A stretch of 64,000 nt of DNA from Methylobacterium sp. E-045 (GTDB taxonomy: Bacteria > Pseudomonadota > Alphaproteobacteria > Rhizobiales > Beijerinckiaceae). Shown here piece after piece: positions 22,215 through 31,641 of this stretch. The stretch spans positions 186,001 through 250,000 of the forward strand of contig NZ_JAKSYE010000064.1 in the NCBI RefSeq assembly GCF_022829685.1, in the 5' to 3' direction. Below the pieces are notes generated by a model. That model saw only the letters and a list, made by a program, of their open reading frames with translations, was not told where the DNA came from and did no database searches. Every line of letters starts with the position of its first letter. The stretch's first letter is position 1. A program made the position numbers and the translations under genes.

Positions 22215-23465
22215 ATGCTCGATCTTGGCCCGCCTCATCCCTCGCCGACTGCCGAAGCGGATGGGTCGGAGGCGAATGACGTGCCGTTCGGGTCCCTGCA
22301 GGAATGTGTCGCCCTACGGGACTGGCTTCTGAGCGAGGGGGCACGCCTGCCGCAGGCGGACGATCTTCTGGCGGGCATGTCCGAGCGGCTGATCACCCTG
22401 GGCGTTCCCGTCGATCGGTCGTCCACCGCGATCGACACGCTCCATTCCGAGTATTCCGGGGTCGGCCGGTTCTGGACACCCGAGAGCGGATCGACCGTGC
22501 GTTTGTTTCCGCATGGAGAAGCGTCCGACCGGGCCTACCACGAAAGCCCGTTCTTCACCGTCCATGAGACCGGGGAGTGGCTGATCGTCGACCTGAACGA
22601 TGCCGATGATCTCCAATACTCGATCATCGGCGATCTGAAGGCCGGGGGCTACACGCACTACATCGTGGCGCCGCTGTTCTTCACGAATGGATCGCGCAAC
22701 GGCATCACCTTCGCGACCCGTGCCCCGGAGGGATTCCGCGACGAAGATATCGCCATACTTCGGTTCGTCATGCCGACCCTGGCGGCGGTGATGGAGATGC
22801 GGATCGTCAACAAGACGCTGGATCAGGTCCTGCGCATCTATGTGGGCGACGAGCCCCACCGGGCTATCCTGTCCGGCGATATCCGGCGCGGTCAGGTCAA
22901 GCGCATCCGCTCGGCCATCCTGTTCGCCGACATGCGGGACTACACCCAGATCTCCGCGAACATGACGCCGGAAGAGGCCGTCGACCTCCTCAACATCTTC
23001 TTCGACTGCCTGGTACCGGCGGTGGAGCGCGAGGGCGGTGAGGTTCTGAAATATCTCGGCGACGGGTTGCTGGCGATCTTTCGCGAGCGCGGCGACGATC
23101 TCGGCGGAGCCGCCAAGGGCGCACTCATCGCCGCCCGTTCGGCCCTCTCCGCCCTCGACGAGGCGAATTCCATCGGTCGTTTCGCGCAGCCGGTGGTCGC
23201 CGGCATCGCGCTCCACCACGGGGAGGCGGCCTACGGCAATGTCGGTTCCGGTGCGCGCCTCGACTTCACCGTCATCGGCCGCGACGTGAACCTGGCGAGC
23301 CGGCTCGCGCGCCTGAACAAGGTTCTCGGCGAACCGCTCCTGATGTCGAAGCCCTTCGTCGATTTTCTCTGGGACGAGTCGGAATCCCTCGGCGAGCACG
23401 ATCTCGACGGGTTCGCCGAACCCCTGGGCGTCTACCGGCCGGGCCGTACACCGGCGGCACTCTGA
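22215..23465 (+). CDS. Class III adenylate/guanylate cyclase
   Basis: The 416-residue product ends in a class III nucleotide cyclase domain (about residues 225-400). The two metal-binding Asp are D239 (F-A-D-M-R-D) and D283 (K-Y-L-G-D-G). K279 and T352 occupy the base-selecting positions and favour ATP over GTP. The 220-residue N-terminal part has no membrane helix and probably is a sensory domain of the kind often paired with such cyclases. The frame is open upstream; the ATG at 22215 begins downstream of the divergent gene's promoter area. The signal it senses is unknown. Confidence 0.88.
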   Translation: MLDLGPPHPSPTAEADGSEANDVPFGSLQECVALRDWLLSEGARLPQADDLLAGMSERLITLGVPVDRSSTAIDTLHSEYSGVGRFWTPESGSTVRLFPHGEASDRAYHESPFFTVHETGEWLIVDLNDADDLQYSIIGDLKAGGYTHYIVAPLFFTNGSRNGITFATRAPEGFRDEDIAILRFVMPTLAAVMEMRIVNKTLDQVLRIYVGDEPHRAILSGDIRRGQVKRIRSAILFADMRDYTQISANMTPEEAVDLLNIFFDCLVPAVEREGGEVLKYLGDGLLAIFRERGDDLGGAAKGALIAARSALSALDEANSIGRFAQPVVAGIALHHGEAAYGNVGSGARLDFTVIGRDVNLASRLARLNKVLGEPLLMSKPFVDFLWDESESLGEHDLDGFAEPLGVYRPGRTPAAL

Positions 23466-23536
23466 TACCGGCGGGGGTATCAAACGACGGTCACGGGGAT
23501 TGACCGCAGCCTGGTCCTTGCCCACATCAGTCGTGT

Positions 23537-23648
23537 TCCAGGGAGATCCCCGTCAAGGGGCTGAGAAACCGATGAGCGTGGCCCTCGGGTCCGCGCGGCG
23601 CGGAAATCCTTCGAACCTGAACCGGCTCGTACCGGCGTAGGGATTGGA
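23537..23648 (+). promoter_or_regulatory. TPP riboswitch (THI element)
   Basis: The leader of the thiamine operon contains the conserved aptamer words: gggg-ctgaga near 23557-23566, cc-tt-cgaacctga near 23609-23620, and ggc-gtaggga near 23634-23643. A variable P3-type extension lies between. A hairpin GGGTTTC / GAAACCC at 23653-23674 follows at once and is a likely part of the expression platform. Binding of thiamine pyrophosphate should lower expression of thiO-thiS-thiG-thiE. Confidence 0.92.
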
Positions 23649-23736
23649 CCGTGGGTTTCTCAAGACGGAAACCCGGCACGCTTCGGATCAGAAGCTGAAG
23701 GACACCAATCTCTGCGGATCATCGCGGAGGTTCCTT

Positions 23737-24948
23737 TTGGACGTCTCAGCCACCTCGACCACCCTGTCGCGCCGGTCCACCGGTCTCGTCATCGACGGCA
23801 ACGCTCTGCCCGCCCGGAGTGATGTCGTGATCGTGGGCGCCGGATTGATCGGCCTTTCGGCGGCCTGGCGCCTGGCTCGAGCGGGCCTCACCGTGACGGT
23901 CATAGAACGCGACACCGTGGGCGCCGGGGCGAGCCTTGCGGCCACGGGAATGCTCGCGCCCGCGGCGGAACACGAACCGGGCTCCGATCCGCTTCTCCCG
24001 CTGGCCCTCGAGAGCCTGACGCGCTGGCCGGGCTTTCGCGACGAACTCCAGGCTGCCTCCGGTATCGGCATCGACTACCGGGAGGAGGGGACCCTCGTCC
24101 TGGCCATCGGCCGCGACGAGGTGGACCGTCTGCGCTTTCGGCACGACCTCCAGATCCGGTCCGGCCTCACGGCGCGCTGGCTGTCGGGAACGGAAGTCCG
24201 TGCCCGCGAGCCGGCCCTTCGCCCTTCGGTCACCGCCGGCCTGTTCTGTGCGGAGGATCATCAGGTCGATCCGCCCCTCGTCATGGCGGCGCTCACGCGC
24301 GCGGCGCAGGCGGCCGGAGTGACCATCGTCGAGCGATGTCCGGTCGAAGCTCTGGATTGGCAGGGCGGCCGGGTCAGGGGCGTCGCGACGCCTCGCGGAT
24401 CCGCCTCGTCCGAGACCGTGATCCTGGCGGCGGGCGCCTGGAGCGGGCAGGCCGGGCTCCTGCCGGACGAACTCGCCTTGCCGGTCCGGCCGATTCGCGG
24501 CCAGTCGCTGGCTCTGAAGACCAACGCCCGGACGGGCAACCTCTCGCACATGGTCTGGACCGAGCAGGTCCATATGGCCCCGAAAGCCGACGGTCATCTC
24601 ATCGTGGGGGCCACGGTGGAGGATTGCGGCTTCGTTCCGGGTGTCACCGCCGGCGGTCTCTATGCTCTCCTGGAAGGGGCACGGCGCGTCCTGCCCGGGA
24701 TCGAGGAGATGGAGGTCGCGGCGGTCTGGAGCGGGTTCCGGCCCACCTCCGACGACGATGCGCCGATCATCGACACGCTGGCGCCCGGCCTCGTGGCGGC
24801 CACCGGCCATCACCGGAACGGATACCTTCTGGCGCCCGCCACGGCCGATGCCGTCTGCGCCCTTCTCACCACGGGCGCGCTGCCCGATTTCGCGCACGGC
24901 TTCGGCCTCGCGCGGTTCCAGCGGCCCGCGCGGAGGGCTGTCGCATGA
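23737..24948 (+). CDS. thiO: Glycine oxidase
   Basis: FAD enzyme that oxidises glycine to the iminoglycine used for the thiazole ring of thiamine. The 403-residue product has the FAD-binding V-I-V-G-A-G-L-I-G-L-S-A-A near residue 30, a DAO-type fold and the C-terminal A-T-G-H-H-R-N-G motif. I chose a TTG start at 23737 because a strong ggagg ribosome site lies six bases upstream; an in-frame TTG at 23644 lies inside the riboswitch. Its stop overlaps the thiS ATG (ATGA). First gene of the TPP-controlled operon. Confidence 0.93.
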   Translation: MDVSATSTTLSRRSTGLVIDGNALPARSDVVIVGAGLIGLSAAWRLARAGLTVTVIERDTVGAGASLAATGMLAPAAEHEPGSDPLLPLALESLTRWPGFRDELQAASGIGIDYREEGTLVLAIGRDEVDRLRFRHDLQIRSGLTARWLSGTEVRAREPALRPSVTAGLFCAEDHQVDPPLVMAALTRAAQAAGVTIVERCPVEALDWQGGRVRGVATPRGSASSETVILAAGAWSGQAGLLPDELALPVRPIRGQSLALKTNARTGNLSHMVWTEQVHMAPKADGHLIVGATVEDCGFVPGVTAGGLYALLEGARRVLPGIEEMEVAAVWSGFRPTSDDDAPIIDTLAPGLVAATGHHRNGYLLAPATADAVCALLTTGALPDFAHGFGLARFQRPARRAVA

Positions 24949-25157
24949 GGCTCACCGTCAACGGTCACACGCGCGAGGTCGAAGCGGAGGACCTGTCGGC
25001 CCTCTTCCGGGTCGAGGCGGAGGAGACGGGGATCGAGAGCGCCCAGGGCATCGCCATCGCCTTGAACGGCACCGTCATCCGCCGACGCGACTGGGAGACG
25101 ACCCCGGTCGCCGAGGGCGACAGGGTCGAGATCGTGCGCGCCATGCAGGGCGGATAG
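24945..25157 (+). CDS. thiS: Sulfur carrier protein ThiS
   Basis: Ubiquitin-like carrier of 70 residues whose C-terminal Gly-Gly becomes a thiocarboxylate that donates sulfur to the thiazole. It starts M-R-L-T-V-N-G-H and ends A-M-Q-G-G, as expected for the family. It overlaps thiO by four bases and precedes thiG by 16 bases, so it is translationally coupled within the thiamine operon. The adenylating enzyme ThiF and sulfur donor are not in this window. Confidence 0.93.
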   Translation: MRLTVNGHTREVEAEDLSALFRVEAEETGIESAQGIAIALNGTVIRRRDWETTPVAEGDRVEIVRAMQGG

Positions 25158-25173
25158 TCGAGGGATCGGGATC

Positions 25174-25968
25174 ATGAACGGACACACGATCGAAACCGCT
25201 GCGGAGGACGCGCTGGTCATCGCCGGCGTGAGCTTGGGATCCCGCCTTCTGATCGGCACGGCGGGATATCCCACGCAGAGCATCATGGTCGATGCGGTGG
25301 AGGCCTCCGGCGCGGAGATCGTCACAGCCTCGATCCGCCGTGTCTCCCTGCAGGGCCATGGTTCGGATACGGTGCGGCGCCTGAAGGGCTATCACTTCCT
25401 GCCCAACACCGCCGGCTGCGAGACCGCCCGCGACGCGATCATGACGGCTGAGCTCGCCCGTGAGGCCCTCGACACGAATTGGATCAAGGTCGAGGTCATC
25501 GGCGACCGCGAAACGCTCTATCCCGACGTGGCCGAACTGCTGGAAGCCTGCCGCCATCTCGTCGATGACGGGTTCGTGGTGCTGCCCTATTGCAACGACG
25601 ACCCCGTCGTGTGCCAGCGGCTCGCCGATATCGGCTGCGCGGCGGTGATGCCGATGGGGTCGCTCATCGGCTCGGGGATGGGCGTCGCCAACCCCGCCAA
25701 TCTCGAACTGATCTGTCGCCGGGCCAGCGTGCCGGTCATCGTCGATGCGGGGATCGGAACCGCCTCCGACGCCGTCGTGGCCATGGAACTCGGCGCCGCC
25801 GGCTGCCTCCTCAACACCGCCGTCGCCAAGGCCGACGACCCCGTTCGCATGGCCCGCGCCATGCGCCACGCCGTCGAAGCCGGCCGGCTCGCCCATCTCG
25901 CCGGTCGCATCCCCAAGCGCGGCCGCGCCGAACCGTCCAGCCCGCAGCTCGGACTCGTCGGTTCGTGA
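25174..25968 (+). CDS. thiG: Thiazole synthase
   Basis: Condenses 1-deoxyxylulose 5-phosphate, iminoglycine and ThiS thiocarboxylate to the thiazole phosphate. The 264-residue TIM barrel shows G-T-A-G-Y near residue 28, the Schiff-base Lys K105 in N-W-I-K-V-E-V, the P-N-T-A-G-C motif, and the phosphate-binding D-A-G-I-G-T-A-S-D near residue 190. A gggatc ribosome site precedes the ATG. Its TGA overlaps the GTG start of the following thiE-type gene. Confidence 0.96.
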   Translation: MNGHTIETAAEDALVIAGVSLGSRLLIGTAGYPTQSIMVDAVEASGAEIVTASIRRVSLQGHGSDTVRRLKGYHFLPNTAGCETARDAIMTAELAREALDTNWIKVEVIGDRETLYPDVAELLEACRHLVDDGFVVLPYCNDDPVVCQRLADIGCAAVMPMGSLIGSGMGVANPANLELICRRASVPVIVDAGIGTASDAVVAMELGAAGCLLNTAVAKADDPVRMARAMRHAVEAGRLAHLAGRIPKRGRAEPSSPQLGLVGS

Positions 25969-26597
25969 CACCGACGCCGTCCGGGCTCCTCCTGGTCACG
26001 GACCGGGCCGGAAGCCCCCGGACATTGGTCGAGAGAATCGAGGCGGCCCTCGCGGGCGGCGCCCGCTGGATCTGGTTCAGGGACCGCGACCTCGACGCGG
26101 CCTCACGCCGTGCCCTCGCCGAAGAGCTGATGGGGCCGGTGCGGGACGTAGGGGCGAGGCTCGTCGTCGGGGGAGACGTGGCGCTCGCCCGCGCCATCGC
26201 TGCGGATGGGGTCCATCTCGGCGGAGGGGCGAAGCACGAAGACATTGCGGCGGCACGTCGGGATCTTCCGCCCGGATGCCTCGTCGGCGTGTCGGCCCAT
26301 TCCCCGGTGGAGATCGGCCGCGCCGCCGAAGCGGGCGCGGACTACGCCACCCTCAGCCCCGTCTTCGCGACATCGAGCAAGCCGGGATATGGACCGGCCC
26401 TCGGCCCGGACATCCTCGAACGCGGTCCCAGACCGACGATCCCGGTCTTCGCCCTGGGCGGCGTCACCCCGGCGAATGCGGGACCCTGCCGCGACGGCGG
26501 GTTTTCCGGGATCGCCGTCATGGGCGGGGTGATGGGGACCGCGGATTCGGGAGCGGCGGTGCGTGCCTATCTCGCCGCCTGGGAAACCCGTGGCTGA
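25965..26597 (+). CDS. thiE: Thiamine phosphate synthase family protein (ThiE/TenI)
   Basis: ThiE joins thiazole phosphate and pyrimidine diphosphate to thiamine phosphate. The 210-residue product is a ThiE/TenI TIM barrel with [28 protein letters not shown] and a C-terminal G-G-V-T-P-A-N-A. Some ThiE motifs are altered: the usual N-D-R is G-G-D here. It could therefore be a divergent ThiE or a TenI-type tautomerase. The GTG start overlaps the thiG stop by four bases. No thiC or thiD lies beside it. Confidence 0.8.
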   Translation: MTPTPSGLLLVTDRAGSPRTLVERIEAALAGGARWIWFRDRDLDAASRRALAEELMGPVRDVGARLVVGGDVALARAIAADGVHLGGGAKHEDIAAARRDLPPGCLVGVSAHSPVEIGRAAEAGADYATLSPVFATSSKPGYGPALGPDILERGPRPTIPVFALGGVTPANAGPCRDGGFSGIAVMGGVMGTADSGAAVRAYLAAWETRG

Positions 26598-26633
26598 GCG
26601 CCCCTCCGAGGCCCGGAGCGAAGCGTCCCCGCG

Positions 26634-27383
26634 TCAGTGCGCAGCGGGGCCGTAAGGAGGCCGTGGGATGGCCCGGTGCGCCGCGCGCAGGGCCGCGGAC
26701 CAGCGCTCACGCAGATCGTGGAAGTAGGATTCTCCCGCCTCGATCCGATGGCTCACTTCGAGGTCGAGCGCATTGCGACGGGCCACGGCGATGTCGATGG
26801 GCAATCCCACGCCGAGATTCGAGCGCATGGTCGAATCCATGGAGACGAGGCTTACCTTGAGGGCGTCATAGAGGTCGGTCTCGAATTTCACGGCCCGGTC
26901 GAGGATCGGCTTGCCGTATTTGTGCTCACCGATCTGGAGGAACGGTGCATCGGTGCTGCACTCGATGAAGTTGCCCGCCGAATAGATAAGGAACAGGCGC
27001 ATGGGCTCGGTTCCGATCTGGCCGCCGAACAGCAGCGAGATCGAGAACCGGAGATTGGCCGCCTCGAACCCGGCCTTCTCGATGGCGCGGACGCGACGGA
27101 TCGCCTTGCCGATGAGCTGGGCGGCCTGGAACATCGTCGTGGTTTCGGTGAGCTTCAGGGTCGGTTCCCCGTCGTCGCCGGCAACGCCCTCGGCGAGCAT
27201 GCTGAGCACCGATTGGGTCACGGAGAGGTTGCCGGCCGAGGCCAGCATCATCACGCGCTCGCCGGGAACGTTGAAGTGATGCAGCTTGCGGTAGGTCGAG
27301 ATGTCGTCGAGCCCCGCATTGGTGCGGGTGTCGGCCACCATAACGAGCCCTTCCTCGACCAGGAGCCCGACGCAATAGGTCAT
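26634..27383 (-). CDS. Anbu proteasome-like peptidase
   Basis: Ntn-hydrolase of the Anbu type (ancestral beta-subunit), related to the proteasome and HslV. The 249-residue product begins M-T-Y-C-V-G; the Thr at position 2 is the expected N-terminal nucleophile after Met removal. It continues A-D-T-R-T-N-A-G and has the S-A-G-N-L-S motif typical of the family. Its gene is last in a minus-strand run with a transglutaminase, an alpha-E protein and a circularly permuted ATP-grasp, the known Anbu neighbourhood. Substrates are unknown; a role in cutting peptides made or tagged by the ATP-grasp partner has been proposed for such clusters. Confidence 0.92.
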   Translation of the reverse strand: MTYCVGLLVEEGLVMVADTRTNAGLDDISTYRKLHHFNVPGERVMMLASAGNLSVTQSVLSMLAEGVAGDDGEPTLKLTETTTMFQAAQLIGKAIRRVRAIEKAGFEAANLRFSISLLFGGQIGTEPMRLFLIYSAGNFIECSTDAPFLQIGEHKYGKPILDRAVKFETDLYDALKVSLVSMDSTMRSNLGVGLPIDIAVARRNALDLEVSHRIEAGESYFHDLRERWSAALRAAHRAIPRPPYGPAAH

Positions 27384-27440
27384 GATACCGATACCCCTGA
27401 TGGCCCGAGAGTCTCAGACCATTCTCGATGCTGTGACAGG

Positions 27441-28268
27441 CTACACCTGGACGGTGGCCTGAGCCTGTTCGACGCGAAGCTTTACGTCGAGTGTTTCAGT
27501 CCCGCCACCCATCCGGCTCCCCCTGATCGGGGCCGCACCTAAATAATCCAGCCCGATGGCGACGCGGATATGCGCCTCCGTCGTAGCGATACCATTGGCC
27601 GGGTCGAAACCGACCCATCCCAGACCGGGCACCAGAGCTTCCGCCCAAGCATGCCCCGTTCCCTGGTCCTCCTCGCTGTCGGCGTCGAAGAAATAGCCGG
27701 AGACGTAGCGGGCGGGAATTTCCAGATGCCGCGCGGCGGCTATGAAAATATGGGCGAGATCCTGGCAGACGCCCTTTCCGGCGGCGAAGGACTGCGCGGC
27801 GGTGGTGCTGGCGCTGGCCGGACCCGGCTCGAAGGCGACCGTGTCGAAGACGGCGGCGAGGAGACGGTGAAGGCAGGGAAGAACCGAGGAATCACCCTCG
27901 TCGACCACGCTCTTGGCAAAGGCCTGAAGCTCGCCGTTGGCCGTCGCGAGATCGGAATCACGCAGGTAGAACACGTCGGGCAGGCGTTCCACGGTGCCGC
28001 GGACGATGCCGTGCATCTCGTTGGTATCGACTTCGCCGGTCACCCGGATCGTCAGGGCGTCGGCGGGCTCGTCGGCCGTGAACCAGTGGGTGACGTTGCC
28101 GAACCCGTCCTCACGCTCGCTGATCCGCCCATCCACCGAGGGCTCGATCCGCCAGCGGCGGACATATTGCCCGTCATGGTCGCGCGGTCGAAGGCGAAGA
28201 AGCTGGATGAGACCCCGGGCCGGCTGCTCGTAGGTGTAGCTGGTCTCATGGAAGACGCGGATGCGCAT
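27441..28268 (-). CDS. Transglutaminase-family protein (Anbu cluster)
   Basis: The 275-residue product has a bacterial transglutaminase-like N-terminal beta domain followed by a papain-like core. The catalytic triad is visible: C168 in G-K-G-V-C-Q-D, H206 in G-T-G-H-A-W-A-E and D222 in G-F-D-P-A-N. Such proteins act as peptidases or amide-forming enzymes; here it probably hydrolyses or transfers on a peptide handled by the cluster. It lies 57 bases upstream of the Anbu gene and 36 bases downstream of the alpha-E gene, consistent with one operon. Confidence 0.9.
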   Translation of the reverse strand: MRIRVFHETSYTYEQPARGLIQLLRLRPRDHDGQYVRRWRIEPSVDGRISEREDGFGNVTHWFTADEPADALTIRVTGEVDTNEMHGIVRGTVERLPDVFYLRDSDLATANGELQAFAKSVVDEGDSSVLPCLHRLLAAVFDTVAFEPGPASASTTAAQSFAAGKGVCQDLAHIFIAAARHLEIPARYVSGYFFDADSEEDQGTGHAWAEALVPGLGWVGFDPANGIATTEAHIRVAIGLDYLGAAPIRGSRMGGGTETLDVKLRVEQAQATVQV

Positions 28269-28304
28269 GGACGTCTCTTGCAGAACTCGGGATTCGACGG
28301 AACC

Positions 28305-29249
28305 CTACACCAGATATTGTTCGATGACCGCCGCGCCGAGACGATTGTTCTCCACGATGAAGGCCGTCACGAACTCGTGCAGACCCGACCGGAAGACCCG
28401 GTCGATGTTCTCGCCTTCCAGGCGTGCGAGGGTGTTGCTGGCCAGACGCTGGCTCGCACCACGGCGGCCATAGGCGTCGGCGATCAGGTCGAGATGCTCC
28501 ACCAGCATGCCGTAGCAATTGGTCAGGGAGCGGGGCATCTGCCGGTTCAGGATGAGCAGGTCGGCGACCAGCAGCGGTTTCACGCTCTCGCGATAGACCC
28601 AGTGATAGGCGTTGAAGGCCGAGACCTCGCGCAGGATCGTGGTCCACTGGAAATAATCGAGGCTGCCGCCGACCTTCTCCGTGGCCGGCAGAAGGATGCG
28701 ATACTTCACGTCGAGGATGCGGGCCGTGTTGTCGGCCCGCTCGATGGCGGTGCCGAGCCGCGTGAACCAGTAGGCGTCGTTGCGCAGCATGGTGCGGTAG
28801 GCCGAGCCGTCGAAGGCGAGGGACACGCCCTTCACCCATTCGAGGAAGCGGCTGAACTCGTCGCGATTGAGATCGCGGCCCTCGTAGTTGCGCAGTTCGA
28901 GCCACGCACCGTTGATCGCGTCCCACATTTCCGTGGTCAGGGCGGTGCGGACGGATCTCGCATTCTCGCGCGCGGTCTCGATGCAGGAGCGGATCGAGGA
29001 CGGGTTGTGCGGCGAGAAGGCGAGGAAGTTGCACACCGTCGCTTCGTTGACGGTGTCATAGAGCGGCTTGAACACCTCGGGATCACCCGCCGAGGCCAGG
29101 GCCGACGCCCATTCGTTGGTCTCGCCGCCACCATAGCTCGAGGGGAGGGCGGCGAGCCGATGCGCCGCATCGAGGATGCGGGCGACGAACTCGGCCCGCT
29201 CGGCGTAGCGCGAGAGCCAGTACAGATTGTCGGCGGTCCGGGACAGCAT
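28305..29249 (-). CDS. Alpha-E domain-containing protein (DUF403)
   Basis: A 314-residue, mostly helical protein of the alpha-E family, beginning M-L-S-R-T-A-D-N-L-Y-W-L-S-R-Y-x-E-R-A-E, the family hallmark; a second such motif (W-F-T-R-L-G-T-A-I-E-R-A-D-N) occurs near residue 165, which suggests an internal repeat. Biochemical function is unknown; it always travels with the circularly permuted ATP-grasp and may bind its product or substrate. Lies between the ATP-grasp gene and the transglutaminase gene. Confidence 0.9.
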   Translation of the reverse strand: MLSRTADNLYWLSRYAERAEFVARILDAAHRLAALPSSYGGGETNEWASALASAGDPEVFKPLYDTVNEATVCNFLAFSPHNPSSIRSCIETARENARSVRTALTTEMWDAINGAWLELRNYEGRDLNRDEFSRFLEWVKGVSLAFDGSAYRTMLRNDAYWFTRLGTAIERADNTARILDVKYRILLPATEKVGGSLDYFQWTTILREVSAFNAYHWVYRESVKPLLVADLLILNRQMPRSLTNCYGMLVEHLDLIADAYGRRGASQRLASNTLARLEGENIDRVFRSGLHEFVTAFIVENNRLGAAVIEQYLV

Positions 29250-29316
29250 GGGCTTCCGTTAAGGCATGGGCGAGAAAACGATCCACCCCGCTTCCGAGGT
29301 GGGCTTTGGCTTGGCG

Positions 29317-30756
29317 TCAGGCGTCCAGCACCCAGGTATCCTTGGTGCCCCCGCCCTGGCTGGAATTGACCACGAGCGACCCTTCCTTGAGGGCGACGCG
29401 GGTCAGGCCGCCGGGAACGATCCTGATCTCGTCGGAGCCGCATAGCACGAAGGGCCGCAGATCGACGTGGCGCGGCGCGACGCCGGACGCCACGAAGGTC
29501 GGGCAGGTGGACAAGGCCAGGGTCGGCTGGGCGATGAACCCGTCCGGCGCATGGCGCAGCTTGCGGCTGAAGTCCTCGATCTCGCGCTTGGTGGCGTGCG
29601 GGCCCACCAGCATGCCGTAGCCGCCCGATCCGTTGACCTCCTTCACGACGAGGTCGGCGAGGTTGTCCATCACGTAGGAGAAGGCCTCCTTCTCGCGGCA
29701 GCGATAGGTCGGCACGTTGTGCAGGATCGGCTCTTCGCCGGTGAAGAACCTGACGATCTCAGGCATGTAGCTGTAGACGGCCTTGTCGTCGGCGATGCCG
29801 GTGCCGACCGCGTTGGCGAGGGTCACGGTCCCGCGCTCGTAGGCGTTCATCAGGCCGGGCACGCCGAGGACCGAATCGGGCCGGAACACCAGGGGGTCGA
29901 GGAAATCGTCGTCGAGGCGGCGATAGATCACGTCGACCCGGCGCGGACCTTCCGTGGTGCGCATGTAGACCACGTCGTCCTTGGTGAAGAGGTCGGAGGC
30001 CTCCACCAGATCGACGCCGAGCTTGTCGGCCAGGAACGAGTGTTCGTAGAAGGCGGAATTGTAGCGTCCCGGTGTGAGCAGCACGACGGAGGGGTCGCGC
30101 GTCGCCGTCTGCGGGGCGAGGCTGCGCAGGGTCGCCAGGAGCGCATCGGGGTAGTTCTCCACCGGCGCCACGCGATGGCGCGAGAACAGTTCGGGGAAGA
30201 GCCGCAGCATCACCTCCCGGTTCTCCAGCATGTAGGAGACGCCGGACGGCGTGCGGGCATTGTCCTCCAGCACGAAGAAGTCGTTCTCGCCGGTGCGGAC
30301 GATGTCGATGCCGGCGATGTGGACATAGAGGTCGTGCGGGACTTTGAAGGCCCGCATCTCCATCCGGTAGTGCGGGTTGCGATAGACGAGATCGGCCGGA
30401 ATGATTCCGGCCTTGATGCATTCCTGGGCGCCGTAGATGTCGCTGAGGAAGGCATTGATCGCGGTGACGCGCTGCTTCAGCCCGCGCTCGAGGAAGGTCC
30501 ATTCCGGCTTCGTGATCACCCGGGGGATGATGTCGAAGGGAATCAGCCGCTCGGTGGATTCGTTGGCGCCGTAGACGGCGAAGGTGATGCCGATGCGCCG
30601 GAACAGCATCTCGGCCTGGCTGCGGCGCGTGTTGAAGTGCTCGGGCGGCGTCGTATCGAGCCACGATTTGAGGCTGTCATAGGCTTCGCGAACCGAGGCA
30701 TCGCTCAGGGCGGCTCCCGGTATCCCATTCATTTCGTCGAACGCAGCGAGCGCCAT
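29317..30756 (-). CDS. Circularly permuted type 2 ATP-grasp protein
   Basis: The 479-residue product belongs to the circularly permuted ATP-grasp group predicted to form amide bonds (peptide-ligase chemistry). Motifs visible: P-F-D-I-I-P-R near residue 100, [12 protein letters not shown] near residue 190, L-L-T-P-G-R-Y-N-S, and a late [11 protein letters not shown]. An excellent ribosome site (ggggagg) precedes the ATG at 30756; the frame is open further upstream but lacks support. First gene of the Anbu cluster, so the cluster promoter should lie between 30757 and 30895. Confidence 0.9.
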   Translation of the reverse strand: MALAAFDEMNGIPGAALSDASVREAYDSLKSWLDTTPPEHFNTRRSQAEMLFRRIGITFAVYGANESTERLIPFDIIPRVITKPEWTFLERGLKQRVTAINAFLSDIYGAQECIKAGIIPADLVYRNPHYRMEMRAFKVPHDLYVHIAGIDIVRTGENDFFVLEDNARTPSGVSYMLENREVMLRLFPELFSRHRVAPVENYPDALLATLRSLAPQTATRDPSVVLLTPGRYNSAFYEHSFLADKLGVDLVEASDLFTKDDVVYMRTTEGPRRVDVIYRRLDDDFLDPLVFRPDSVLGVPGLMNAYERGTVTLANAVGTGIADDKAVYSYMPEIVRFFTGEEPILHNVPTYRCREKEAFSYVMDNLADLVVKEVNGSGGYGMLVGPHATKREIEDFSRKLRHAPDGFIAQPTLALSTCPTFVASGVAPRHVDLRPFVLCGSDEIRIVPGGLTRVALKEGSLVVNSSQGGGTKDTWVLDA

Positions 30757-30895
30757 TCGCGCCTCCCCTTTTATCCCGGCATCTTCGCAAGAGGCGCGCC
30801 ACCGGGACGATGTGCGCTTCGCAGCAGGCCGATGGTGTCGTCCGATCACCGCGAAGCGAACGATCCGCCGCGATCCGATCGCCAGAGTAGCACGT

Positions 30896-31615
30896 TCAGA
30901 TCAGCTTCAACCCTTTCAGACTCGCGTGTCCATCCCGGCCGAGGATGACGTGGTCGTGGACGACGATTCCCAGCGGGTCGAGGATCGCCACGATCTCCCG
31001 CGTCATCCTGATGTCGGCCGCCGACGGCGCCGGATCGCCGGAAGGGTGGTTGCGCGCGAGGATGATGGCGGTGGCGGAGAGTTCGAGGGCGCGGCGCGCC
31101 ACCTCCCTGGGATAGACGGGAGTGTGGTCGACCGTGCCGCGCCCCTGGACCTCGTCGGCGATGAGGTGGTTGCGCTTGTCGAGGAACAGCACGCGGAACT
31201 GCTCGCGCGGCGAGAACGCCATGGTGGCGCGGCAATATTCCAGGAGCGCCGCCCAGGAGGAGAGCAGGGGACGCGCGGCGATGGCGCCCCGGGCCAGGCG
31301 ATGGCCCGCCGCCTCGATGAGCTTGAGATCGGCGACGACGCCCTGGCTGACGCCCTCCACCTCCGCGAGGCGGTTCGGCTCCGCGCTCACCACTTCGGCG
31401 AAACTGCCGAAGCGGCGGATCAGGGCTTTCGCCAGGGGCTTCACGTCCCGTCGCGGGATCGCGCGAAACAGGACGAGTTCGAGGAGTTCGTAATCCGGCA
31501 GGGCATCCGCCCCGGCCTGGGCGAAGCGCGCCCGCAGCCGGTCGCGGTGCCCGACATAATGGGGCGTGTCCGAGGCCGCCTCGCCGGCGGGCGGTTCGAG
31601 GGGGAGGCGCGGCAT
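30896..31615 (-). CDS. radC: RadC/JAB domain protein
   Basis: The 239-residue product has an N-terminal helix-hairpin-helix part (residues 20-110) and a C-terminal JAMM/MPN+ domain. The metal site normally reads H-x-H-x10-D; here it is R188-N-H190 with D201 at the right spacing, so the first His is an Arg. The role of RadC is uncertain despite its name. The ATG at 31615 has a ggagg site seven bases upstream; an ATG at 31639 is weaker. It lies just downstream of map on the same strand and is probably co-transcribed. Confidence 0.88.
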   Translation of the reverse strand: MPRLPLEPPAGEAASDTPHYVGHRDRLRARFAQAGADALPDYELLELVLFRAIPRRDVKPLAKALIRRFGSFAEVVSAEPNRLAEVEGVSQGVVADLKLIEAAGHRLARGAIAARPLLSSWAALLEYCRATMAFSPREQFRVLFLDKRNHLIADEVQGRGTVDHTPVYPREVARRALELSATAIILARNHPSGDPAPSAADIRMTREIVAILDPLGIVVHDHVILGRDGHASLKGLKLI

Positions 31616-31641
31616 CGTCTTGCCTCCGGACCCCCGCATCG

